From NCBI GenBank assembly GCA_048058975.1, contig JBLLNP010000010.1, forward strand, positions 1 to 64,000: DNA of 64,000 nt. Direction: 5' to 3'. Within the stretch, counting starts at the first letter, position 1. Each line of letters opens with the position of its first letter. A model generated the notes under the pieces. It did no database searches, was not told the origin of the DNA, and worked only from the letters and a program-made list of their open reading frames with translations. A program made the translations under genes and the position numbers. The DNA comes from RHLJ01 sp048058975. GTDB taxonomy: Bacteria; Bacteroidota; Rhodothermia; Balneolales; Balneolaceae. Shown one piece after another: positions 8,247-17,732 of this stretch.

Positions 8247-9548
8247 ATGGATCTGAATAAAATTCTTTTGGTTCTGAAGCGTGAGTATCTAACACGTGTC
8301 CGTACTAAGTCTTTCATCCTTTCTACTCTTCTTACTCCTCTAGTATTTATCGCATTCTTAGCTATCATTGTAATTGTAAGTATCTCGGACGGTGAGGTTA
8401 CCAAAACCGTAGGGGTGTATGATGAAACCGGTGTTCTTTACGACCGATTGGTGGAGATTGACAGCCTCAGGTATCAAAATGTAAGTGAGCTGGAAATCGA
8501 CAGTATAAGAGTAAGCGTTCTAACTGGCGATATTGATGGATATGTGGTTCTGAATAATGCTTTTATCGAAACTTCTGAAAGCCCGACACTTATTTATGGT
8601 GGAAGTGGTGGATTGAGCTTTATTGGATCTGTTGAGGATCATTTAAGAGAAGTAGTTCGGGAAGAACGACTCTCCAGAAGCCAGGTTTCTCCGGAAGTCA
8701 GGGAAATCTTCGAATCCAGACCACAGCTTAAGTCTGTTAAACTTACTGAAGAAGGTGAAGAAGAAGATAATGCTGTTTTCGGAGCAGCTTTTGGCTTTAT
8801 CCTGGGCTTACTCATCTTTATCGGAGTATTTGGATATGGCGCTATCCTGATGCGAGGAGTGATTGAAGAAAAAACTAATCGAATTGTTGAAGTGATTGCT
8901 TCTTCCATCAAACCAATTGAGCTGATGTTTGGAAAGCTTTTCGGAATTCTGGCGCTTGCTGTTACCCAGTTTGGTGTTTGGATTGCATCCTACATCGGAC
9001 TTTCTGTTATCGCAGCTCCAGTAGCAGGAATGATTGTACAAGCACAGATGCAGAACCTTCCCGAAGAAGCTCGTGAAGCTGCTGCCAGTAATGCCTTCGA
9101 TCCTTCTGCATTAGAGCAGTTTGTAGTCGATCCGAGCATTTTCTTATACTTCTTCCTCTTCTTTTTTATTGGCTTCCTGATTTATGCCGGGATTTTTGCC
9201 GCGATTGGATCTGCAGTAGATTCTGAGCAGGACACTCAGCAATTTATGCTTCCAGTGATGGCTCCAATTATGATCGGTTATTTTTTAAACCTCAGAGTAA
9301 TGGAAAATCCTGATTCTACGGTTTCTGTGATCGCTTCTTTATTTCCATTAACAGCTCCCATTAACATGATTTCCAGAATTGCAGCAACAGAGGTTCCCTT
9401 CTGGCAGATTGGGCTTTCTTTATTACTTATGTTGGGAACCTTTGCCGGATTGATGTGGCTGGCCGCTAAAATCTATCGAGTTGGTATTCTTATGTATGGC
9501 AAAAAGCCTTCTTATAAAGAACTAGCCAAATGGATTAAGCAAGGATAG
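8247..9548 (+). CDS. ABC-2 type permease (NatB/YhaP-like)
   Basis: This 433-residue membrane protein has an N-terminal anchor (about residues 25-48), an extracytoplasmic domain of some 130 residues, and then about five membrane helices from residue 190 on. This is the layout of NatB/YhaP-type ABC-2 permeases. The segment MRGVIEEKTNRIVEVIASSIKP is the coupling-helix region typical of the family. It pairs with the ATPase just upstream and ends in a strong terminator. The exported substrate cannot be told from sequence. Confidence 0.87.
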   Translation: MDLNKILLVLKREYLTRVRTKSFILSTLLTPLVFIAFLAIIVIVSISDGEVTKTVGVYDETGVLYDRLVEIDSLRYQNVSELEIDSIRVSVLTGDIDGYVVLNNAFIETSESPTLIYGGSGGLSFIGSVEDHLREVVREERLSRSQVSPEVREIFESRPQLKSVKLTEEGEEEDNAVFGAAFGFILGLLIFIGVFGYGAILMRGVIEEKTNRIVEVIASSIKPIELMFGKLFGILALAVTQFGVWIASYIGLSVIAAPVAGMIVQAQMQNLPEEAREAAASNAFDPSALEQFVVDPSIFLYFFLFFFIGFLIYAGIFAAIGSAVDSEQDTQQFMLPVMAPIMIGYFLNLRVMENPDSTVSVIASLFPLTAPINMISRIAATEVPFWQIGLSLLLMLGTFAGLMWLAAKIYRVGILMYGKKPSYKELAKWIKQG

Positions 9549-9566
9549 TTTTTTACTTAAGAAAAG

Positions 9567-9596
9567 CGTTGAGACGCAATATTTTGCGTCTCAACG
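9567..9596. terminator. Bidirectional intrinsic terminator
   Basis: A perfect 13-bp stem (CGTTGAGACGCAA at 9567-9579, complement at 9584-9596) has a 4-nt loop, with A-run on the left and T-run on the right. It separates the convergent ABC permease and M1-like genes. Confidence 0.93.
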
Positions 9597-9605
9597 TTTT
9601 GATGA

Positions 9606-11915
9606 TCATTCAGATATTTGTTCCAGGAGATTATCCACCTCAAGTAAAACCCGAGCATCAAATTCATCACGTTCTACAGAACTGAGAATTTTTAGTGCTT
9701 CAGAGGGAGAAAGCCACTTGATAGCTTTAAGAGAAGCATGTCGAATCCTTGGGTCTCGATCTTCAAGAAGAATATCAAACCGTTCAATCCAGTTTTCCTG
9801 GCTGGAATCATTTACCAATAAGAATTCAAGAGCTTTCTTGCGGATTGCATAAGGATTTGAATCAACTAAATATCCCTCAGCCATCAACGCAAATGTATCT
9901 GCAGAATCTGCTTCAGGAAACGCATGCATCACTGTTAACGACCTGGAACCTGTACTATCTACCCTTTGCAATCGCCGGGCTAAAGAAACAAGATCATCAG
10001 CCGTTGCAACTACTGCATAGCTTTCCAATCCTGCTTCAAATACTCCTTCAGATTGAGACCGTAAAATTGTATTTCTGATAGAGTTTTTAACCATTTCATT
10101 CTCAGGGTAATTGGTTAAAGCAGCAAGAGAAGCTTTTGTAATTTCTGTGTTTCCCGAGTTTAGCGCATTGATAAACTGCTGTTCAGTGCCGGTCGCTCCA
10201 TCTGTGATCTTAGCCATAGTGCTTAACAAGGTAGCCTGCACCTCAGGGTTTTCTTCGGAAGTCATTACATCATTAAGCGCAAGTTGAAGGTCCGGGTTAT
10301 CACTATAGCCTGAAAGTAAGGATGCAGCTTTTTTCCTGTTTTCCGCGTCAGAGCTTCTTAATTGATTCAATAAAAAGAACAAAGGCATTTCACGAACTTC
10401 TACCTGTTTCCTTGAAACGGAACCTGCTTCAAACACAATGTATTCTACAGAAGGAGAAAGTTGAATGGAAACGGTATCGATCTCTCCGGTAAAGTTTACT
10501 TCGTGACTTGTCGAATCATCAAAACTAAACTCCATCATATTCAGGCTGTACAAAGCCTCTCCACTGCCAGATGCCAGTTCAAAAATCAAATTCAGAATTG
10601 AATTCATTTCATCAAATTGTGCATCAACCGCATAGCGTGTTTCGTCTGATACTTCTTCTTCACCAGGAATATTCTTTTCCGGAGAAATATCATGCCACGA
10701 AACTCCTGTTTCGTTGTACCATATATCAGCGTAGTCATCGAAATCGACGATTCCTTGCTTTGATCGAATAATTCCGGGCAAAGAATTGGTCACCGTTTTT
10801 TGAAAAAGCTCCGATTCAGACCTGAACGCTTTTTGCCAATGATTCCAGGAGTAAACAGTATTTAGTGTATCAGAATTTTCAATTACTGCAGGTTCATTGT
10901 TTAGAGAAAAATGAACAGCTGTTCGCAACAGTTCATCTCCCGCGTGATCTAAGTCGAAGAATTGTTCTCCTCTCAAATACTCCCCAAACCATTGAGCATA
11001 TACCCCCCTTTTTAACTGGTTAGAAAGCGAGCCCAGGTTCTCATAAAGAAAGATAGTTCCCGAACCATGGGTTCGCTCTTCCCAGAAATTATCCGGGAGT
11101 ATCACAATGTTTAAACCCTCCCACGGGTATTCCATAGAAAGTACTTTTTCAACATCTTTCTTTAGCTGAGATGCTTCCCTTATCAACGCAATACGTTCCT
11201 CTTCGTTGAAACTTTGATCTGAACTGAATAACCGAATGGTTGTAAGACCTGAGGTAACCTCAGAAATCAGGAATTCTCCCATCGCGAAACCAAGTCCGGA
11301 TACAGGAACTTTAGTTTTTGATGAATAATGAATCCTTTTTCGGTTACCGGTCTGAGCCTCATCATTCACAAACTCACCGTTAAAGAGCACTTCGTACTCG
11401 TATGGAATTGAGATATGAGCATCAAAGGTTAGTTCATTGCGAGGATGATCAAACACAGGAAACCAATGCCTGTGTGCTAAAGGATTTTTTGAAGACCAGA
11501 AATTCCCCTTAAAATCCTTATACAATCCAAAATGCGAATTCGACTGCCAGGTAATAGCCAAATCAAATTCCTGACCTTTAACAGATGAATCAGGCAGAGT
11601 TACAATCAATTTCATTTCCTCTAACTCATATACCGCCTCTTCCCGATTGATCGTAACTCCGTCAATCGCTGATTCTTCAGTAAAAAGTATCAATTCCATT
11701 AGGCCATCTATCTTTGGAATAACCGTATAGGTTACCACCCCTCGGGCAAGATCCAGTTCGGGTTCAAGTCTCACGTCCAGATCAAGATGTACGAAATCGA
11801 AAGACTGTTCTGGATTCGATGGATAGTCGAAAGGAGGAATGTCCTCACAGGTTTGAACTACCGTTATAAGTAATGATATAAGTCCTAAAGAATAGCGAAT
11901 GAACGTTTTGATCAT
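9606..11915 (-). CDS. Exported M1-peptidase-like protein lacking the catalytic motif, with C-terminal HEAT-like repeats
   Basis: The 769-residue product has an N-terminal signal sequence (about residues 1-22; a Cys in VVQTC might be a weak lipobox), an M1-type beta-sandwich (about 40-230) including NPLAHRHWFPVFDHP, and a thermolysin-like region (about 250-480). Where active M1 enzymes have HExxHxWxG, this protein reads RGVYAQWFG near residue 300: both zinc histidines and the catalytic Glu are gone while QWFG remains. The GxMEN loop is also altered (GTIFLYENL, about residue 286). From about 510 onward it is alpha-helical with HEAT-like repeats (e.g. DAENRKKAASLLSGYSD, DPRIRHASLKAI). It is therefore probably a binding or scaffold protein. 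It lies 3 nt downstream of hisN and is likely co-transcribed with it. Confidence 0.75.
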   Translation of the reverse strand: MIKTFIRYSLGLISLLITVVQTCEDIPPFDYPSNPEQSFDFVHLDLDVRLEPELDLARGVVTYTVIPKIDGLMELILFTEESAIDGVTINREEAVYELEEMKLIVTLPDSSVKGQEFDLAITWQSNSHFGLYKDFKGNFWSSKNPLAHRHWFPVFDHPRNELTFDAHISIPYEYEVLFNGEFVNDEAQTGNRKRIHYSSKTKVPVSGLGFAMGEFLISEVTSGLTTIRLFSSDQSFNEEERIALIREASQLKKDVEKVLSMEYPWEGLNIVILPDNFWEERTHGSGTIFLYENLGSLSNQLKRGVYAQWFGEYLRGEQFFDLDHAGDELLRTAVHFSLNNEPAVIENSDTLNTVYSWNHWQKAFRSESELFQKTVTNSLPGIIRSKQGIVDFDDYADIWYNETGVSWHDISPEKNIPGEEEVSDETRYAVDAQFDEMNSILNLIFELASGSGEALYSLNMMEFSFDDSTSHEVNFTGEIDTVSIQLSPSVEYIVFEAGSVSRKQVEVREMPLFFLLNQLRSSDAENRKKAASLLSGYSDNPDLQLALNDVMTSEENPEVQATLLSTMAKITDGATGTEQQFINALNSGNTEITKASLAALTNYPENEMVKNSIRNTILRSQSEGVFEAGLESYAVVATADDLVSLARRLQRVDSTGSRSLTVMHAFPEADSADTFALMAEGYLVDSNPYAIRKKALEFLLVNDSSQENWIERFDILLEDRDPRIRHASLKAIKWLSPSEALKILSSVERDEFDARVLLEVDNLLEQISE

Positions 11916-11918
11916 GAG

Positions 11919-12692
11919 TTATCTATGCGAGTCAAAAATTGCTTTTATTTGAGGGTAAAGTGTTTTATTAGTTGAAAAGCCGTTTCCTGAATGGATGGTT
12001 TCTTCGCCGTTTGTATCACTGAAAATCCCTCCGGCTTCTTTTAATATGGGCAACAACGCCGCTGCATCCCAAATGTTGAGAACCGGATCAAACATTACAT
12101 CAGCGCGGCCTATGGCAACCATCATGTGGCCATAAGCATCACCCCATGTTCTGTGTAGCTTAGTTTTTGCCATTAGTTCCTGAAACTGAGGCTCTAGTCC
12201 ACATTCCTGAAATCTTCTTATTTCCGTTACAAGCAGAGAAGCTTCTTTCAATTCAGACGTTTCTCTAACTTTGCATGGCTTACCATTTAAAGTGGCTCCC
12301 AAGCCAATTCCAGCAGCACAAAGTTCATTTAACGCTGGCGCGTTGATAATACCAACTACAGGTTCGTTGTCAATCATAATACCAATCAGCGTAGTATAAA
12401 AAGGGACTCCATGAATAAAAGATTTTGTACCGTCAATAGGGTCGAGTACCCATTGTATATTACTTTCTTCATTAGTTCGGCCAAATTCCTCGCCAATAAT
12501 ACCGTGATCGGGATACCGTTTAAGAATTTCTTCGCGGATAATTTGCTCGGTTTCACGATCTGCAATGGTAACGGGAGAATCGTCTGCTTTACTTATTATT
12601 TCAAAATCTTTTTTAAAATATTTTAGCGTATGTTTTCCACCTATTTCTGCAATTTCGATTGCAGCGTTAAGTAGCTCTTTGATGTCAGGCAT
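11919..12692 (-). CDS. hisN: Histidinol-phosphatase, inositol-monophosphatase family
   Basis: HisN-type enzymes dephosphorylate histidinol phosphate in histidine synthesis. The 257 residues carry the IMPase metal motifs: GEEFG at about 67-71, WVLDPIDGTKSFIHG at about 81-95, and WDAAALLPILKEAGG at about 208-222. The GDAYGHMMVAIGRADVMFDP stretch is what separates HisN from general inositol monophosphatases. No other his genes are here. A 56-bp divergent gap separates it from a YceI gene. Inositol-phosphatase activity cannot be excluded. Confidence 0.85.
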   Translation of the reverse strand: MPDIKELLNAAIEIAEIGGKHTLKYFKKDFEIISKADDSPVTIADRETEQIIREEILKRYPDHGIIGEEFGRTNEESNIQWVLDPIDGTKSFIHGVPFYTTLIGIMIDNEPVVGIINAPALNELCAAGIGLGATLNGKPCKVRETSELKEASLLVTEIRRFQECGLEPQFQELMAKTKLHRTWGDAYGHMMVAIGRADVMFDPVLNIWDAAALLPILKEAGGIFSDTNGEETIHSGNGFSTNKTLYPQIKAIFDSHR

Positions 12693-12748
12693 GTTTTAGT
12701 GTATTTTCGATATTAGAGTAAGTGAGTTGAACGCAAAACTAATCATCA

Positions 12749-13345
12749 ATGAAAGACGGCAAATTCATCATTTTATGTATATGTATCTTTTCTATGCTCG
12801 TGGGAGCCAGGAATACTTTTGCACGTCAAACCAATGAGATCAAGTCCATTATTCTTGAGGAGAGTAAATTAAGAATTAATGGAACATCAAATCTGAATGA
12901 TTTTGAATGTATTTATGAAGATGAAATAGAACCGGACACCCTTACACATAATGTTGAAGTGCGAGATACTTCTATTGCTGTGCAAGGAGATGACATTTCA
13001 CTAAAAATCGATTCTTTTAATTGTGGGAAACGAGGAATAAACAGAGATTTCAGAAAAACATTAAAAAGTGATGTTTACCCAAATATTGAAATTGAGCTCC
13101 TTAGTATTGTTTCTCCAAATGGCCAGCCCACCCTTGCCAATATTGCCACAACACTTGGAGGGGTTACAAGAGAATACACTATAGTACTGCGTGATTATGA
13201 ATTTCTGGATGATCTGGTAATTGTATCAGGCACCAACGAGATTAATATGACCGATTTTGGTATTTCCCCTCCTACTGCTCTTTTTGGTATGATAAAAGTT
13301 AAAGATCAAATCAGCATAGACTTCACATTATCTATAAAACGGTAA
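12749..13345 (+). CDS. YceI-family secreted protein (copy 1)
   Basis: This 198-residue protein has a signal peptide at about 1-25 (ICIFSMLVGARNTFA) and a YceI-type lipocalin-like barrel: LRINGTSNLNDFEC near the start, FNCGKRGINRDFRKTLKSDVYPNIEIEL in the middle, GGVTREYTIVL and MTDFGISPPTALFGMIKVKDQISIDFTL at the end. YceI proteins are periplasmic and bind isoprenoid-like lipids such as polyprenols. It converges on a porin gene whose operon partner is a second YceI, so the locus holds two. Confidence 0.8.
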   Translation: MKDGKFIILCICIFSMLVGARNTFARQTNEIKSIILEESKLRINGTSNLNDFECIYEDEIEPDTLTHNVEVRDTSIAVQGDDISLKIDSFNCGKRGINRDFRKTLKSDVYPNIEIELLSIVSPNGQPTLANIATTLGGVTREYTIVLRDYEFLDDLVIVSGTNEINMTDFGISPPTALFGMIKVKDQISIDFTLSIKR

Positions 13346-13350
13346 TAAAA

Positions 13351-13380
13351 AAAGGGTGACCCTTTCACGGACCACCCTTT
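13351..13380. terminator. Terminator between YceI copy 1 and the porin gene
   Basis: AAAGGGTG (13351-13358) pairs with CACCCTTT (13373-13380); an A-run precedes it on the left. A shorter alternative hairpin, AAAGGGTGACCCTTT, is possible within the same segment. It sits between convergent genes and may act in both directions. Confidence 0.7.
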
Positions 13381-13399
13381 GGTTAATAGAGGTATTATT

Positions 13400-14659
13400 T
13401 TAGAAAGCAATCACAGCTTCTAATACCACCCCTTTAAATTCTGCGCCTTGGTATAGACTTCCGTTGTAGCCATCACCACCATAGGTTTGTTTCACATATT
13501 CAAGTTTGGTTAGCACGTTGTTAGTAAGGAACCAACCTCCACCAAAATTAATCCGGTCGATTTCTATAGTTTGAGCAGCATCGGTTTGTTCACCACTTAC
13601 CAAATTATATCGTCCACCAAGGTAGAAATTTTCATTAGTTCCGAATCTGAATAATGCTTCCGCACCAAGCTGAGTGAAAGAACCACCTGCATCAGCACCG
13701 TTGCTAGCTACTTCGTACACACCGAAGAACTCAAGACCCTGAAATTTCACAAATGGGTTGATCTGGAAAGCAGTTAAGTAACCACCTACCGGTGCTCTTG
13801 AGAAACCAGGATTGAATCGACCTGAGAAATCGTTGTCCACAATTACGCTATAGTAACGTCCACCAGCTCGGTCGCCACCATATAGATAGTCGCGGGTGCC
13901 TTTATCAGTGCTATTGTAGAATGATCCGGTTAAACGTACTCTTAAATCTTCATTAACCTGAGAATCGTAACCTAATTTTCCGAATAAAACGAATCCTTCA
14001 TCAGTTGAAGTAACGCTTTGATTTAAACGGCCGTTAGTTGCACCAAGTACTCCAATTATTCCATTTTTCTGTACTGTAAACTCAATGAATGGCTCGGTTG
14101 AAAATGAGTCCATCAAGTAATTTCCAACAAAAGGATTGTAAATTGCAGTCGAGTTGTCAGATCTTCTGAAATGGGTATCTCCGTAGTTATACTGATCCAT
14201 ACCTACTCTGATTGTAAGTACTTCCATCAAATCAGACATGAAGCCTTCTTCCACAAAATCGAGCTGGTCGATTTGTAAGTAACCACCTTTTACATAAGCT
14301 TCTGTGTGGTGACGTGAAGAAAGATAAGTACGAAGGTGCATTCTCATACCTGGAGCAAGCTGAACATCAAGGTTCAGGTTAGCAGTAGGAAGGTTGAAAT
14401 TATTTCCTAATTCTGCTAAGGAATCGCCTGAATTAGTTTGTGAAATTCCCTGGAACTGAAGGGCGAAATCGCCTCCCACATAAATTTTCAATCCTTGAAA
14501 ATCCTGTGTATTAGTTTTAGAAGATTCAAACTGATTTAGCCTATCTTTTCCTGGTTCTGTGAAATACTGGATTCCCTCAACACTTTGAGCCAATCCGCTT
14601 GACACAAGGAATAGTGCAAGTGCAAATATTGCTGCGATATGTTTTACTGTAGTTTTCAT
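13400..14659 (-). CDS. Outer-membrane beta-barrel porin-like protein
   Basis: This 419-residue protein has a signal peptide (about 1-24, ending SSGLAQ) and long alternating hydrophobic/polar beta strands rich in Gly, Tyr and Phe, ending in an aromatic residue (VLEAVIAF), the hallmark of an outer-membrane barrel. Features such as LKIYVGGDFALQFQG, MRMHLRTYLSSRHH and IRVGMDQYNYGDTHFRRSDN resemble uncharacterised Bacteroidota porins. It is the second gene of a two-gene unit with YceI copy 2, 29 nt apart. The substrate is unknown; the pairing with YceI hints at a lipidic or small-molecule ligand. Confidence 0.75.
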   Translation of the reverse strand: MKTTVKHIAAIFALALFLVSSGLAQSVEGIQYFTEPGKDRLNQFESSKTNTQDFQGLKIYVGGDFALQFQGISQTNSGDSLAELGNNFNLPTANLNLDVQLAPGMRMHLRTYLSSRHHTEAYVKGGYLQIDQLDFVEEGFMSDLMEVLTIRVGMDQYNYGDTHFRRSDNSTAIYNPFVGNYLMDSFSTEPFIEFTVQKNGIIGVLGATNGRLNQSVTSTDEGFVLFGKLGYDSQVNEDLRVRLTGSFYNSTDKGTRDYLYGGDRAGGRYYSVIVDNDFSGRFNPGFSRAPVGGYLTAFQINPFVKFQGLEFFGVYEVASNGADAGGSFTQLGAEALFRFGTNENFYLGGRYNLVSGEQTDAAQTIEIDRINFGGGWFLTNNVLTKLEYVKQTYGGDGYNGSLYQGAEFKGVVLEAVIAF

Positions 14660-14688
14660 GATTTTCCTCTATTGAAGGTTATTTTTGA

Positions 14689-15252
14689 TTAGTTTTGTGA
14701 AAATTTGATCCGGTATTCTACGTTCACATCTTTACCGGTTTTAAGAGCTCCCATCATTGCTGTGGGAGGTTTGATGTTATAGCCTTCCATATCAACTGGC
14801 TGACTACCGGAAACCCAAACTGAACCGTTTTCTCCGAGTTCATAGACACCAGTAAGCATTACTTCATTAGTTACACCTGCCAGACTCAAGTTCCCTTTTA
14901 CCCAAACAGTGTCATTATCGATTCCTTCCAGTGATATGAATTCGAATGTGATTTGGGGATGATCTTTGGCATCAAGTGCATCTTTAGTTTTATTATCCAT
15001 AATGCGCTTGCCGCTTTTAATAGATTCTGCTTTTATACTAAAACTCAATGCTTCCAGAGATTCCATTACCCCGTCGGTTATTGTGAAAATTGCCGACCCG
15101 GTAAAATCCTCCGCATTGCTTTCCCAATCGTGCGCACTGGATGTCCCTTTCACTACCACGCTGCTTTCATTGGTAGAAATAGAATAGGATTGCTGAGCTA
15201 CAGCAGATGAGATTAAAATAAATGAGACGAGAAAAATGTATAATACCTTCAT
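14689..15252 (-). CDS. YceI-family secreted protein (copy 2)
   Basis: The protein has 187 residues with a signal peptide at about 1-19 (cut after AVAQ) followed by a YceI barrel: VVVKGTSSAHDWESNAEDFTG, IKSGKRIMDNKTKDALDAKDHPQITFEF, and the closing YNIKPPTAMMGALKTGKDVNVEYRIKF. YceI proteins are periplasmic lipid-binding lipocalin-like proteins. It is the promoter-proximal gene of a unit with the porin downstream. A perfect 14-bp palindrome lies 55-68 nt upstream of its start. Confidence 0.83.
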   Translation of the reverse strand: MKVLYIFLVSFILISSAVAQQSYSISTNESSVVVKGTSSAHDWESNAEDFTGSAIFTITDGVMESLEALSFSIKAESIKSGKRIMDNKTKDALDAKDHPQITFEFISLEGIDNDTVWVKGNLSLAGVTNEVMLTGVYELGENGSVWVSGSQPVDMEGYNIKPPTAMMGALKTGKDVNVEYRIKFSQN

Positions 15253-15281
15253 GATGTAATACCTCTATTACGTTGGGTTAA

Positions 15282-15320
15282 GTCCCTGTGGGACAACTAC
15301 TCGTGAAGGTTGATCAACCT
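15282..15320. promoter_or_regulatory. Two palindromes upstream of the YceI-porin unit
   Basis: AGGTTGATCAACCT at 15307-15320 is a perfect 14-bp palindrome, and GTCCC-TGT-GGGAC at 15282-15294 is a short hairpin. Both lie between the divergent YceI copy 2 and tex, close to YceI. The first looks like a dimeric regulator's operator. No regulator gene is adjacent, so the binding protein is unknown. Confidence 0.4.
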
Positions 15321-15520
15321 CTTTTGTACAGCTAGAAATTAGTAGAGAAAAATGAAGAAACTGTGAAGTAGAAAATTTTTCTTTTTTTATTTTTTTATGG
15401 ATTAATCCCTGTAGATCTTTTTCATGGTTTCCAAAGAATCTTTCTGAAATTCGGATGCTATTGATGATATTCTCTTCCTATTTTGGGAAAAGAAATAAGA
15501 CTATTCAATAAAAAAGGTTT

Positions 15521-17698
15521 ATGTCAGACACGCTTATTGCAAAACGAGTATCTACACTACTCAACATCTCTGAAAAACAAATTACCTCGGTTGCAGAATT
15601 TCTTGAGGAAGGTGCTACCATCCCATTTCTGGCACGTTACAGAAAAGAAACCACCGGAGGATTGGATGAAGAACAACTGCGGGCTGTAAGAGATGCTCTG
15701 GAACTTCAGAAAACCTTGGAATCACGAAAAGAAACCATTCTGAAATCCATTACCGAACAGGAAAAACTTACTCCTGAATTGGAAGCCAAAATAAAAGCAT
15801 GTACCGATTTAACCACACTCGAAGATCTATACCTCCCTTACAAACAAAAGCGCAAAACCCGCGGCGATAAAGCCAAGGAAAAAGGTCTGGAACCGCTAGC
15901 TGAAATGATCTGGAAGCAGGGAATCGAAAAAGGGAATCCTGACGATTTTGCGAAAGCCTTCATCAATAAAGAAAAAGAAGTTGAAAGCCTTGAAGATGCC
16001 TGGAAAGGTGCCACCGATATTGTAGCCGAATGGATTAACGAAAACCTTGAAGTACGTGAAAAACTCAGAAATATCTTTCTGAATCATTCTACGCTTTCCA
16101 CAAAGAAGAACCCGGCGGTAAAAGAGCGTACCAACTTTGAAGACTATTATGAGTTCTCTTCAAAAGTAGATCGGTTAAAGCCATATCAGATACTCGCTAT
16201 AAACCGGGGTGAAAAGGAAAACGTCCTCTTTGTAAAAACCGAAGTATGGGAAGAACGAACTCTCGATACCATTGACGATATCGTTATCACAAACGATATG
16301 AGTATTTTTACTGAAAACCTCATGGATGCTGTTGAAGACGCTTTCAAAAGGTTGCTTTTTCCTTCTCTGGAAAGAGAACTCCGTAACGCACTTACCGACC
16401 GCGCCGACCAACACGCTATAGAAACTTTTGCCACCAATCTCGGAAACCTGTTAATGCAGCCTCCTTTTCAGCACAAGGTGATTATGGGAATTGATCCTGC
16501 TTTCAGAACCGGATGTAAGGTTGCAGTAGTAGATGAAACCGGAAAATATTTAGAGGGAACCACCATCTTCCCTACCCCTCCAAGAAATGAAATCGCTAAA
16601 TCAGAGAATGTAATTAGCAAGCTAATTGATAAGCATGGGGTGAATCTGATCGCCATTGGAAATGGAACAGCTAGCCGCGAAACCGAGCAGTTTGTTGCGG
16701 ATTTCATCCAAAAAAGCAAAGAAACAAACCCAGACAAAGAGCTGAATTACCTTATTGTAAACGAGGCCGGGGCATCGGTCTATTCCGCTTCAAAAATAGC
16801 CCGGGAAGAATTTCCCGATCTGGATGCTGCACAGCGGGGAAATATTTCGATCGCACGACGTGTCCTTGATCCTTTGGCTGAGCTTGTAAAAATAGATCCA
16901 AAATCAATTGGTGTAGGCTTGTATCAACATGATATAAACCAAACCCAACTTGCTGCAAAGTTAGACGATGTGGTTGAAAGCTGCGTGAATGAAGTGGGTG
17001 TTAATCTGAACACTGCCAGTGCCCCTCTGCTTTCCCATATTTCGGGATTGAGCAAGAAAGTGGCTGAGAATATTGTAAAGTTCCGGGAGAAATCCGGAGC
17101 ATTTGTCAGCCGAGAACAAATTAAAGAAATTGATGGAGTCGGAGACTTTCGTTTCCAGCAAGCCGCCGGGTTTATGCGAATTCCTGATGCCAAAAATCCC
17201 CTCGATAATACTGCCATACACCCGGAGAGTTATGAGGCTACAGAGAAACTCTGTAATCTATTCGGAATTGATATTGATAACCTGACTTCACAAAAAGGTG
17301 TTATAGAATCCAAACTGGGACGAATCAACATCAAACAAATAGCCGATCAAATTGGTATTGGAGAGCCGACCCTGGAATTGATCATTGAAAACCTGATGAA
17401 ACCCGGTCGCGACCCAAGAGAATCTCTGAAAAAACCTATTCTCCGTACCGATGTAATGAGCATGGATGACTTGAAAGAAGGACAAAAACTGGAAGGAACC
17501 GTACGCAACGTAGTTGATTTCGGTGCTTTTGTAGATATCGGAGTAAAACAGGATGGGATGCTTCACATCTCGAACATGTCTAAAACCGGAAAGCGTATTC
17601 AGGATCCTCATGATGTAGTCGGAGTAGGGGATATCATTTCTGTGGAGATTATTTCCCTTGATCTGGAACGAGGCAGAATTGGTTTGAAGCTGGTTTAG
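15521..17698 (+). CDS. tex: Tex-family RNA-binding transcription accessory protein
   Basis: Tex is a cytoplasmic nucleic-acid-binding protein acting in transcription and RNA quality control. The 725 residues show the whole family architecture: an N-terminal helical domain with EEGATIPFLARYRKETTGGLDE (about 29-50), the YqgF/RNase H-like fold with IMGIDPAFRTGCKVAVVD (about 322-339), the GVGLYQHDI region (about 465), helix-hairpin-helix motifs (NTASAPLLSHISGLSKKVAENI), and a C-terminal S1 domain from about 648 (EGTVRNVVDFGAFVDIGVKQDGMLHIS). Length is slightly below the E. coli protein. A hairpin follows the stop immediately. Confidence 0.95.
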   Translation: MSDTLIAKRVSTLLNISEKQITSVAEFLEEGATIPFLARYRKETTGGLDEEQLRAVRDALELQKTLESRKETILKSITEQEKLTPELEAKIKACTDLTTLEDLYLPYKQKRKTRGDKAKEKGLEPLAEMIWKQGIEKGNPDDFAKAFINKEKEVESLEDAWKGATDIVAEWINENLEVREKLRNIFLNHSTLSTKKNPAVKERTNFEDYYEFSSKVDRLKPYQILAINRGEKENVLFVKTEVWEERTLDTIDDIVITNDMSIFTENLMDAVEDAFKRLLFPSLERELRNALTDRADQHAIETFATNLGNLLMQPPFQHKVIMGIDPAFRTGCKVAVVDETGKYLEGTTIFPTPPRNEIAKSENVISKLIDKHGVNLIAIGNGTASRETEQFVADFIQKSKETNPDKELNYLIVNEAGASVYSASKIAREEFPDLDAAQRGNISIARRVLDPLAELVKIDPKSIGVGLYQHDINQTQLAAKLDDVVESCVNEVGVNLNTASAPLLSHISGLSKKVAENIVKFREKSGAFVSREQIKEIDGVGDFRFQQAAGFMRIPDAKNPLDNTAIHPESYEATEKLCNLFGIDIDNLTSQKGVIESKLGRINIKQIADQIGIGEPTLELIIENLMKPGRDPRESLKKPILRTDVMSMDDLKEGQKLEGTVRNVVDFGAFVDIGVKQDGMLHISNMSKTGKRIQDPHDVVGVGDIISVEIISLDLERGRIGLKLV

Positions 17699-17700
17699 GG

Positions 17701-17732
17701 AATTCAAAATTATGAATGCTGAATTTTGAATT
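17701..17732. terminator. Heptad-word hairpin after tex
   Basis: AATTCAAAATT (17701-17711) and its complement (17722-17732) form an 11-bp stem with a 10-nt loop, 2 nt after the tex stop. The whole segment can be written as 7-nt words of the form ATTnnnA, like the hairpin after rfbB. Position suggests a terminator, though no T-run follows. Confidence 0.5.
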
